From the NCBI GenBank assembly GCA_038231615.1, contig JBBRLA010000496.1:1-6608 (forward strand): 6,608 nucleotides of DNA. The letters are read 5' to 3'. The number at the start of each line of letters is the position of its first letter. The first letter of the stretch is position 1. The notes beneath the pieces were generated by a model. The model made no database searches and was not told the origin of the DNA. It saw nothing but the letters and a program-made list of their open reading frames with translations. The stretch comes from JBBRLA01 sp038231615 (lineage in GTDB: Bacteria; Myxococcota_A; Polyangia; Palsa-1104; JAEUJZ01). The position numbers and the translations under genes were made by a program. This document shows, piece after piece, positions 1 through 5,984 of this stretch.

Positions 1-1
1 C

Positions 2-265
2 ATGGGCGCCAGTCTCTCCGATGATCTGACCCAGGGCCAGGCTGGCCCGGACGAGTTCCGCACGGCGCCGCTTTGGGGCCTGGGACAGCGCTTCTACTTC
101 TTGCACGACGGACGCACCACGGACCTGAAGGTGGTCATCGCGGCCCACGCCAGCCTTGCCGCCGCGCCCCTGCCCGCCTCGGAGGCCAACGGGGTGATCG
201 CCAACTGGAACGCGATCAACGAATCCCAGAAGCAAGACCTGCTCAACTTCCTTCGCAGCCTCTAG
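2..265 (+). CDS. C-terminal fragment of a di-haem cytochrome c / DHOR-type peroxidase-like oxidoreductase
   Basis: This is the last 87 codons of a gene that starts before the window; the Met at position 2 is probably internal. The visible protein has the C-terminal signature of the di-haem oxidoreductase (DHOR, 'putative thiol oxidoreductase') group related to MauG and bacterial cytochrome c peroxidases. FRTAPLWGLGQR (about residues 19-30) is followed by FYFLHDGRT and an Ala/His stretch (VIAAHAS), and the chain ends in LLNFLRSL. Family members are periplasmic c-type cytochromes with two CxxCH haem sites, which would lie upstream and are not visible, so haem binding is inferred. The stop is TAG at 263-265. 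The next gene starts 45 bp later on the same strand but looks functionally unrelated. The family call is fairly confident; the substrate is unknown. Confidence 0.75.
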   Translation: MGASLSDDLTQGQAGPDEFRTAPLWGLGQRFYFLHDGRTTDLKVVIAAHASLAAAPLPASEANGVIANWNAINESQKQDLLNFLRSL

Positions 266-310
266 AGCGATGAGCACTTGCGGGGCCGCCAGATCGAGTA
301 GACTCCCTGG

Positions 311-1501
311 ATGCCCGAGTCTGTCCGCGCGTTTTCGTGCTCGAATTGCCGAGCGGAGATGGACTTCGATCCCACCACCGCCGCCCTCCGCTGTGGGTTC
401 TGCGGCGCCGCCAGCCCGGTGGATGTCCCCCGAGGCGAGGTGGCTTACCGGGAGCTTCAGCAGGGGCTCTCCCAGACCCAGCGGGGCCTGGGCGCTGGCG
501 GCGGGACCAAGAGCTGCCGCTGCCAGGAATGCGGTGCCTCGGCGGTCTTCGCCAATGGCAGGGTCAAGGAGCGCTGCGCCTTCTGCGGATCGGCCCGGGT
601 GATGAAGGAAGCCGAGGACCTGAACGCCCTGCGCCCCTTCGGCGTCCTCCCCTTCCGGGTGGACCGCCGGGCCGCCGAGCTGGCCTTCGCCGGCTGGCTC
701 GAACGGCTGTGGATGCGCCCGGGGGACCTGAGCCGGCTGGCCCGTACCGAGGCCGTCACCGGCATCTACGTCCCCTTTTATCTCTTCGAAGCCCACGTCG
801 AGTCTTCCTGGACGGCCATGGCCGGCTCCCACGTGGACATCGAGGACCCCGACGAACGCGACGGAGAGGGAGAATACACCATCCTGGGCGGCCCGGACCT
901 GCCGCGCCATGAGCCCGAGAGAAAGACGTACCTGAAGAAGCGTCGCGTCCGCCACACCCGCTGGCAGCGCGCCCGGGGACGGCGCGCGGACGACTTCCGC
1001 GATGTCCGCGTGTGCGTGTCCCATGGCGTCCCCAACGCGCTGGCGGAGCGGCTGGGGACCTTCGAGCTGGGCGGCCTGCTGCCCTACGACCCGGCCTACC
1101 TGGCCGGCTGGAGCGCCGAGGAGGCCGCGATGGACCTGCGCGGCGGATATGACCGCGCCTCCGGCAAGATGCTCACCCTGGCCGAGACACGCTGCCAGGG
1201 CGATGTCCCCGGCGACGTGCACCGGGGGCTGCTGGTCAGCAGCTCGGTCACGGCGGTGCGCTGGCGATACGTGTTGCTGCCGGTGTGGCTGCTGGACTAT
1301 CGCTACCGCCACCGAGTGTATCAGCTCGTCGTCAACGGCCAGACCGGCGAGATCGTCGGCGAGGCGCCTTTGAGCGGGCCCAAGATCGCCCTGCTGGCCT
1401 TGGCGATGACCGCGTTCGTGGGCCTGATTTATTATTACTTCGGGTATCGTTTTTGGTATTGCTTCGGGCCTCACCTCGGCGGCGACACTTTGGGAGGATG
1501 A
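311..1501 (+). CDS. Double zinc-ribbon protein with C-terminal membrane anchor
   Basis: This 396-residue protein has four CxxC knuckles in two pairs: C10/C13 with C28/C31, and C71/C74 (with an extra C69) with C89/C92. Each pair should bind one zinc ion in a rubredoxin/TFIIB-like ribbon. A conserved-looking body follows, with a Trp-rich segment at about 115-140, YVPFYLFEA at 153-161, LPVW at 323-326 and VNGQTG at 341-346. A hydrophobic helix at about 359-379 ends in an aromatic tail, so the protein is probably tail-anchored with its ribbons in the cytoplasm. Similar bacterial proteins are usually annotated only as zinc-ribbon proteins, sometimes mislabelled as PriA-like helicases; there are no helicase motifs here. 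The ATG at 311 has only a weak ribosome binding site, but it lies nine residues before the first zinc ligand, which supports it. Its 3' end overlaps the opposing gene by 31 bp. Function unknown. Confidence 0.7.
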   Translation: MPESVRAFSCSNCRAEMDFDPTTAALRCGFCGAASPVDVPRGEVAYRELQQGLSQTQRGLGAGGGTKSCRCQECGASAVFANGRVKERCAFCGSARVMKEAEDLNALRPFGVLPFRVDRRAAELAFAGWLERLWMRPGDLSRLARTEAVTGIYVPFYLFEAHVESSWTAMAGSHVDIEDPDERDGEGEYTILGGPDLPRHEPERKTYLKKRRVRHTRWQRARGRRADDFRDVRVCVSHGVPNALAERLGTFELGGLLPYDPAYLAGWSAEEAAMDLRGGYDRASGKMLTLAETRCQGDVPGDVHRGLLVSSSVTAVRWRYVLLPVWLLDYRYRHRVYQLVVNGQTGEIVGEAPLSGPKIALLALAMTAFVGLIYYYFGYRFWYCFGPHLGGDTLGG

Positions 1502-2415
1502 ACCCCCTTCGCCGCCAGCACGTCCCAGGGAAAGACAATCACATAGGAGGTCTCGCTACGCCGGACCAGGAGGGTCCCGGCTGGCTTGCTCCCCTTGCGT
1601 CCCTTGGGGTCGTTACTGGGGTGAAACTGCTGACGATAGAGGGAATACCAGGGCTCCTTGGTCACGGTCTGGTTGCCTTCCATGAATTCGGGCACGTAGA
1701 GGTCGATCTCCAGATATTTTCCCGCGGTCTCCCGGGCCAGGTCAGGGCCGAAGGTGTAGCGGGACAGTTCGGGTAGCGGGAACAGGTCGTTGTGCAAGGC
1801 GCCGCTGTACAGGGCCACGCTCTTGCCAGCCGAGCGCGGCGCGGCCAGGAGCGAGCGGGCCAGCTTGTGCTGAAGATCGGTGATCAGCGCCAGCAGCTTC
1901 TCATAGTCCACCTCACCCTTGTCGCCGAGCAGGGACTGATATTCGTCGCACGACACCTTGAGAATATGGGGCTGGATGCCCTCGGCCTTGACCCGCTTGA
2001 TCATGGTCACCAACTCGCTCTCGGTGGTCTCGGGCCGCTTCGTGGTGGTCTGCACGTCCTTCACCACCGCGGTTTCCTTCTTGCCGCACGTCCCCTCGGT
2101 GATCCAGGTCTCCACCACCACGTCCGAGGTACGCTCGCGGATCACCGGCAGAAGTTCCTCGGTGAAATGTCGCAGGGCCGAGGCCACCTTGGCGGCGCCC
2201 TTTACCTCGTGAATCTCGCCGAAGGCCAGGACGCGGGCCTCTTGCGCCTGCGCCAGCACTGCCAAAAGCGCCGCAGCGGGGGTGGCATGAGTGGTGAACT
2301 GTGGGGCGTCCGCCGCGGCAGGTTCGGCGTGGCAGGGGCGGGGCCCGGGGAAGCGGGCCATGACCAGCACGACCAGCAGAAAGCCAAGACGACGAACAGA
2401 CGACTGGTGATCCAT
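1471..2415 (-). CDS. Secreted protein with TIKI/ChaN/erythromycin-esterase-like motifs
   Basis: I chose the ATG at 2415 because it places a clear signal peptide at the N-terminus: arginines at 8-9, a hydrophobic core LGFLLVVLVMA, and a plausible cleavage after CHA near residue 30. A GTG at 2472 would add 19 residues that do not look like a signal sequence. From the ATG the protein has 314 residues. VLAFGEIHE (about 62-70), the acidic DVVVETW (about 98-104) and YSGALHND (203-210) resemble the spaced Gly-Glu-His and second His motifs of the TIKI superfamily (ChaN haem-binding proteins, TraB/PrgY, EreA-type esterases). These families use such residues for metal or haem binding or for hydrolysis. 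The match is by motif only, so the biochemical role is open. The product is probably periplasmic or secreted. It is transcribed divergently from the methyltransferase gene and converges on the zinc-ribbon gene. Confidence 0.65.
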   Translation of the reverse strand: MDHQSSVRRLGFLLVVLVMARFPGPRPCHAEPAAADAPQFTTHATPAAALLAVLAQAQEARVLAFGEIHEVKGAAKVASALRHFTEELLPVIRERTSDVVVETWITEGTCGKKETAVVKDVQTTTKRPETTESELVTMIKRVKAEGIQPHILKVSCDEYQSLLGDKGEVDYEKLLALITDLQHKLARSLLAAPRSAGKSVALYSGALHNDLFPLPELSRYTFGPDLARETAGKYLEIDLYVPEFMEGNQTVTKEPWYSLYRQQFHPSNDPKGRKGSKPAGTLLVRRSETSYVIVFPWDVLAAKGVHPPKVSPPR

Positions 2416-2479
2416 GGACCCACTACCGGGTCGGCGCAAAGGCCGATCCGCTTTCTCTCCCAATCCTAGCACGGGACGC

Positions 2480-2509
2480 TTGACGGGACCTGGCGGCGGG
2501 GCGGATGAT
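2480..2509 (+). promoter_or_regulatory. Candidate sigma70-like promoter in the divergent intergenic region
   Basis: In the roughly 200 bp between the divergent secreted-protein and methyltransferase genes, TTGACG at 2480-2485 is followed 18 bp later by GATGAT at 2504-2509, matching the -10 consensus at four of six positions. Transcription from here would give the methyltransferase gene a leader of about 100 nt. On the other strand, TAGGAT (2468 to 2463) could serve as a -10 for the secreted-protein gene, but it has no recognisable -35. Six-base matches are expected by chance in such a region, so this is tentative. Confidence 0.25.
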
Positions 2510-2605
2510 CAAACGGAATGACGCGCGTTCCGAGCCTCACCGCGGCCCGCACGGCACGGCCTTCCTGTAGAAGCATCGCGGGCGTGACCGCCATCGGCGA
2601 CGCAC

Positions 2606-2610
2606 GGAGG
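2606..2610 (+). promoter_or_regulatory. Shine-Dalgarno sequence fixing the GTG start of the methyltransferase
   Basis: GGAGG lies seven bases before the GTG at 2618. This is a strong match to the anti-Shine-Dalgarno sequence at good spacing, and it favours this GTG over the in-frame ATG at 2648. Confidence 0.75.
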
Positions 2611-2617
2611 TCGTCCA

Positions 2618-3214
2618 GTGCGCGCGCGGCTTGAGCGCCTGCTCTCGATGCCGGGGGTGCACTTTCTGGCCACCCGCTTCGGCGGGCCGATGCTTCGCGC
2701 CCTCTCGTTCGATCAGAAATACATTGACGGGGAATGGGACGCAGATTACCACTCCCCCGAGGCAGCGGAAATCACCGCCCTGATGCAGCGCTATGCGCGA
2801 AAGGGCGACATCCTGGACCTGGGCTGTGGCACGGCGCTCTTCGTGGACCTCCTCGCCCCCAACGAGTTCTCTTCCTACGTTGGGGTGGACCTGTCCCGGG
2901 AAGCCATCGCCAAGGCGCGCGAGCGGCGCAGCGGCAAGGCCACCTTCGTGGTCGCCGACATCGCGACATACCCGCCCGATCGATCCTTTGACCTCATCAT
3001 CTTCCGCGAGTCCCTGTACTACATCCCCGCACGGCAGCGCCTGGCCGTCCTATTGCGCTACGCAAGGTGCCTGAAGCCCGAGGGGGTGTTCGTGGTGACC
3101 GTACAGCAGCGTCGGCGATTTGCCGGGATGATCGACATGATCCGCGGCCACTTCCGGGTGCTGGAGGACCGGCGCTTCTCGGACCAGCTTCCCTGTCTCC
3201 TGGTTTTCCGCTAG
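2618..3214 (+). CDS. Class I SAM-dependent methyltransferase
   Basis: This 198-residue protein has a Rossmann-type methyltransferase core. Motif I is ILDLGCGTA (65-73), which contacts S-adenosylmethionine. The acidic residue that normally binds the ribose hydroxyls is D91 in YVGVDLS. VVADI (111-115) supplies the adenine-side acidic residue, and DLIIFRESLYYI (125-136) is the strand IV region, followed by a post-core LKPEGVFVV (152-160). The N-terminal 60 residues, including KYIDGEWD (34-41), probably form the substrate lid. The length is typical of small stand-alone class I enzymes. The substrate cannot be told from sequence. The start is GTG with a strong ribosome binding site. The downstream lipoprotein gene begins 60 bp later on the same strand, so co-transcription is possible. 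The product is probably cytoplasmic, with no signal peptide or membrane segment. Confidence 0.85.
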   Translation: MRARLERLLSMPGVHFLATRFGGPMLRALSFDQKYIDGEWDADYHSPEAAEITALMQRYARKGDILDLGCGTALFVDLLAPNEFSSYVGVDLSREAIAKARERRSGKATFVVADIATYPPDRSFDLIIFRESLYYIPARQRLAVLLRYARCLKPEGVFVVTVQQRRRFAGMIDMIRGHFRVLEDRRFSDQLPCLLVFR

Positions 3215-3248
3215 CGGCCAGCTTACCATGTGCACTGGCGCTGCTTTT
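3213..3248 (+). terminator. Weak hairpin with T-run, possible intrinsic terminator
   Basis: The left arm AGCGGCCAG (3213-3221, overlapping the methyltransferase stop codon) can pair with CTGGCGCT (3235-3242), leaving one bulged G and a 13-base loop. GC and four T's follow (3245-3248). The T-run is short and the loop long, so termination would be partial at best. It could be a chance inverted repeat in GC-rich DNA. Confidence 0.22.
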
Positions 3249-3260
3249 GGCGCTCACAAT

Positions 3261-3264
3261 GGAG
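3261..3264 (+). promoter_or_regulatory. Ribosome binding site supporting the GTG start at 3275
   Basis: GGAG lies 10 bases before the GTG at 3275, slightly long but acceptable spacing. With the signal peptide that starts exactly there, it favours this start over the ATG at 3230, which would add a Trp/Arg-rich extension ahead of the signal sequence. Confidence 0.5.
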
Positions 3265-3274
3265 TGACGATCAC

Positions 3275-4834
3275 GTGAGGCTGCCCTCCTCTGTCTTCCT
3301 GGCTTCCTTGCTCGTCCTTTTCCCCGGGTGCGATGAAAGCACGACGGGAGCGGACTTCATGGACATGGTGGGCGACCTGACCGCGGGGTCACCGGACGGT
3401 GCCGGCCCGGCGGACCTGGGAGGCAACGGGCCCGACATGCACGTGCCGGATCGACCGGACCTGTCGAAGCTGGTGCCGTGGAAGGCAGTGGCGCTGGTGG
3501 GCCCCACCGATCATTTCTGGGAAGAGTACGACTACCGGCCGCGGGCACAGGGCGGCTTCCGCGAGGACATCGACGCCACGCTGGAACGCATGCGGGGCCT
3601 GGGCGTGCGTCAGGTGGAGATCCAGACGCTCTTCGCGTGGTCGGCGGAGGACCGGGTCTACCCGGGCACGCAGATCCGCTCGATCGTGTACTACGACCCA
3701 GCGTACAAGGTGAACGACCCGAAGACCTGGGGCAAGGTGCCGCGGACGCGGCGCGGGGACATGGGCCTGATGCCCTTCCTGCCCCCGCCGAGCTGGGACG
3801 TACCGACCCCGCTGCGCACGCCCCTGGACATCGGCCTGCGGGCGCAGCAGGCGCTGGGCGACATGCTGGACGCGGTGGCGGCGCACGGGCTTTTTCCGGT
3901 GCTGAAATGCGAGGACTTCCTGCTCATCGCCCAGAACGCCGACGACTATAGCGGCGACTTCAATTACACCGACCCGAGCCGAAACTTTGACCAGTTCTAC
4001 AGCCAGTACAAGAGCTACCTTCTGGACATGACCAAGGTCGCCGCGCAGCACCACGCGGTGCTCCTTGTCCTGGGCAGCGAGACGCCCTACGTGACGGGGG
4101 CGGGGATCGCCACCTTCGCGGACGGATCGGCGATGACCTCGCGGCACGCGCTGATCGCGGCCAAGTGGCAGGACATGATCCAGGCGGTGCGAGACGCGGC
4201 GAAGGCGGCGGGGCGGCCGGACCTGGCGCTCTCGTATACCGAGATCAACCCCTGGTACGACCCGCGGGCGATGGACAACGTGCCGGTCTGGGCGCGGGTG
4301 CCGTTCTGGGACCAGCTTGACGCGGTGGGGATCAACTTCTACCTGCCGGGGCGGTACACCGACGGAATGGGCATGTTCGACACCTCGCCGCCGACAACCG
4401 CGGCCATGGTGAAGTACGGGGAGACGCACACCTTCCAGAGCGACATAGTGCCCAACTTTCAGGACCTGAAGGACTACTTCTACGGGCAAAGGGGCTACCG
4501 GCTTATGACCAAGCCGGTGATCTTCCCGGAGGACGGGTGTACCTCGACGAAGTACGGGGCGGCGAACCCGGCGGACCCGCCGCTGCTGACGCTGCGGGCG
4601 AAGCCGGACTTCGCAGAGCAGGCCGACCTGTATGAGGCCCACTTCCAACTGGCGGCGAAGTACGGATCCGGCTGGCTGGCGGGGTTCGGCTTCTGGCAGG
4701 TGACGCCGACGTCGCGCTGGGGCGGGGCCTACAATCCGGGGAACACCACCAATTACAGCACCGATGCCTCCTACTTCGGCTTCGTCGGCACGCCCACGGA
4801 AGACATCGTGCGGACGTACTTCGCCAAGTATTGA
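3275..4834 (+). CDS. Predicted lipoprotein with TIM-barrel glycoside-hydrolase-like domain (clan GH-A, GH113-like)
   Basis: From the GTG at 3275 the protein has 519 residues. It opens with a short signal peptide ending LFPG-C, so C19 is the likely lipidated residue; the lipobox is imperfect, with Phe and Pro before the Gly. An Asp/Gly/Pro-rich linker runs to about residue 60. The rest resembles (beta/alpha)8-barrel hydrolases. LVLGSETPY (264-272) carries E269, a candidate acid/base in the position of the 'GtE' strand of GH113 mannanases. DAVGINFYLPG (349-359) matches the strand before the active site. KPVIFPEDG (413-421) carries E419, the candidate nucleophile. FAEQADLY then GFGFWQV closes the barrel. 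Candidate substrates are beta-linked polysaccharides, but this is inferred from fold only. It is probably anchored to the inner or outer membrane and acts outside the cytoplasm. It converges on the aminotransferase gene, with 11 bp between stop codons. Confidence 0.72.
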   Translation: MRLPSSVFLASLLVLFPGCDESTTGADFMDMVGDLTAGSPDGAGPADLGGNGPDMHVPDRPDLSKLVPWKAVALVGPTDHFWEEYDYRPRAQGGFREDIDATLERMRGLGVRQVEIQTLFAWSAEDRVYPGTQIRSIVYYDPAYKVNDPKTWGKVPRTRRGDMGLMPFLPPPSWDVPTPLRTPLDIGLRAQQALGDMLDAVAAHGLFPVLKCEDFLLIAQNADDYSGDFNYTDPSRNFDQFYSQYKSYLLDMTKVAAQHHAVLLVLGSETPYVTGAGIATFADGSAMTSRHALIAAKWQDMIQAVRDAAKAAGRPDLALSYTEINPWYDPRAMDNVPVWARVPFWDQLDAVGINFYLPGRYTDGMGMFDTSPPTTAAMVKYGETHTFQSDIVPNFQDLKDYFYGQRGYRLMTKPVIFPEDGCTSTKYGAANPADPPLLTLRAKPDFAEQADLYEAHFQLAAKYGSGWLAGFGFWQVTPTSRWGGAYNPGNTTNYSTDASYFGFVGTPTEDIVRTYFAKY

Positions 4835-4845
4835 TTCCGCCCGGC

Positions 4846-5894
4846 TCATTCCAGTTCGCCCAGGGTGTCGAGTTCCTCGCGGCAGGCGTGCGCCAGGTTA
4901 TCGAGGGTTTCCTGCTCGATGAAGAAGCGCGGTTGCAGGCGCAGGATGCTCCAGTCGTGGCCGCACACGAAGGTGAAGTAGCCGCGCCGGTAAAGCCGGT
5001 AGGCCAGAAGCGGGCCGATGGTGGCGCGGTCCTTGAGCGCGGGCAGTCCGAAGTGCTCGAACGACACCCAGGGGTGGTCGGGCTGGCGTAGTTTGATGCC
5101 GATCATGAATCCGGCGCCTCGGGTCTCGATATACAGGTGGGCCGGGCGCAACTCCTCGTCAAGGCGCGCGCGGAAGCGCTCCCCGCTTTGACGGATGTGC
5201 GCGCAGAGATCATCGGTGACCAGGTCCAGCGCGGCCAGAGCGGCGACCGCGGACAGGGCGTTGTAGCTCATCGTCATGTTGTGGGACTCGCCGTCCTCGA
5301 AGTCGGCGCCGTAGGCGCGTAGAAAGAGTTCGCGCGTCGTCAACATTGCCGAAATGGGCACCAGCCCCCCGCCGAGCTGCTTGGCCAGGAGCGCCACTTC
5401 CGGCCGCCGCGGCCACCCCGCGCTGGTCAGGAAGTGACCCCCGCGCCCCATCCCGGTCTGCACCTCGTCGGCAATGAGCAGGGTGTCGTGGCGCGCGGTC
5501 AGCTCGCAGAGCGCCTCCACGAAAGCCGGCGGCAGCAGCCTGACCCCGCCCTCGCCCTGCACCGGCTCCACCACCACCGCCGCCACGTCGCCCGGCGAAA
5601 GCGCCGCCGCCAGCGCGTCGATATCGCCGAAGAGCAGCCGCTCCACTCCAGGGAGCAGCGCCCCAAAGGGTTCGGTAAAAGGCCCTTTGTGCATGAGCGA
5701 CACTGCGCCGAAGGAGCAACCGTGGTACGCTCCCGACAGGGCCAGGATGCGCGGGCGTTCCGTCGCCGCCCGCACCAGCTTGAGCGCCGCCTCCACGGCA
5801 TCCGCCCCCGAGCCTCCGAAGTACACGTTCGTATAGCAGCCCGACCGCTCGCAGAGCCGCCGCGCCAGCCGCCCGGCGAAGGGGTTGACTCGCG
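4846..5894 (-). CDS. Class III PLP-dependent aminotransferase, 3' exon interrupted by a group II intron
   Basis: About 348 C-terminal residues are visible, starting at RVNPFAGRLARRL just inside the intron boundary. They carry the fold-type I, class III (ornithine/acetylornithine/GABA aminotransferase-like) signatures: FGGSGAD (about 25-31, phosphate-binding region), AYHG (55-58), VEPVQGEGG (108-116), IADEVQTG (140-147, with the PLP-ring Asp142) and LLAKQLGGG (168-176, with the Schiff-base Lys171). ILRLQPRF near the C-terminus is the usual carboxylate-binding Arg region. All catalytic residues are intact, so the exon looks functional. The enzyme should transfer an amino group to a 2-oxo acid such as 2-oxoglutarate in the cytoplasm; the donor cannot be told. 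Family members run about 400-460 residues, so roughly 60-110 N-terminal residues must lie beyond the intron. In the unspliced sequence this frame meets a TGA at 5934-5932. Confidence 0.85.
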
Positions 5895-5971
5895 ATTGAG
5901 TAGAGAGAAGAGGGCGGCTTGTACCACCCCCTCACACCACCGGACAAGCAGATTTCCCGCATCCGGCGGTT
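5895..5971 (-). ncRNA. Group II intron domain V and domain VI
   Basis: Read on the minus strand, ACCGCCGGA (5970-5962) pairs with TCCGGTGGT (5944-5936), with one G-U wobble. Between them is an upper stem, GCGG against TCTGC, closed by a GAAA-type loop, with an unpaired dinucleotide-like bulge (TTG region) on the 3' side. This is the roughly 34-nt domain V architecture, with a CGC catalytic triad (5968-5966) in place of the AGC of many introns. Domain VI follows: GAGGGGGTGG (5933-5924) pairs with CCGCCCTCTT (5917-5908) across a TACAAG loop, then a pyrimidine-rich tract leads to CTACTCAAT with candidate branch A5901. Confidence 0.82.
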
Positions 5972-5984
5972 CAAGTCACTTGTC

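Noticed and set aside
1792..2469. 225-codon plus-strand open frame opposite the secreted TIKI-like protein
   Set aside because: Low-complexity Gly/Arg/His/Leu-rich translation with no ribosome binding site. The minus-strand gene has a signal peptide and conserved motifs.
2416..2472. N-terminal extension of the secreted protein to the GTG at 2472
   Set aside because: The extra 19 residues are charged and would bury the signal peptide. The ATG at 2415 gives a standard export signal.
2524..2538. Possible palindromic operator around GCGCG in the divergent intergenic region
   Set aside because: Only the outer GAA/TTC bases and a few inner positions are symmetric, which is not beyond chance.
3230..3274. 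Start of the hydrolase-like lipoprotein at the ATG at 3230
   Set aside because: It would add 15 residues rich in Trp and Arg ahead of the signal peptide, and the 5' part lies in the possible terminator hairpin. GTG at 3275 has GGAG upstream and begins the signal sequence.
3389..4849. Long open frame (486 codons) on the minus strand opposite the hydrolase-like lipoprotein
   Set aside because: It is antisense to a gene with clear family motifs and a signal peptide. Its translation is Arg/Val/His/Pro-rich without recognisable motifs, as typical of the reverse frame of GC-rich genes lacking antisense stops.
5210..5974. 254-codon minus-strand open frame spanning the intron-exon junction
   Set aside because: It is a different frame from the aminotransferase and gives a Gly/Arg/Ala-rich translation. 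It runs through domain V and VI RNA and then shadows the true exon.
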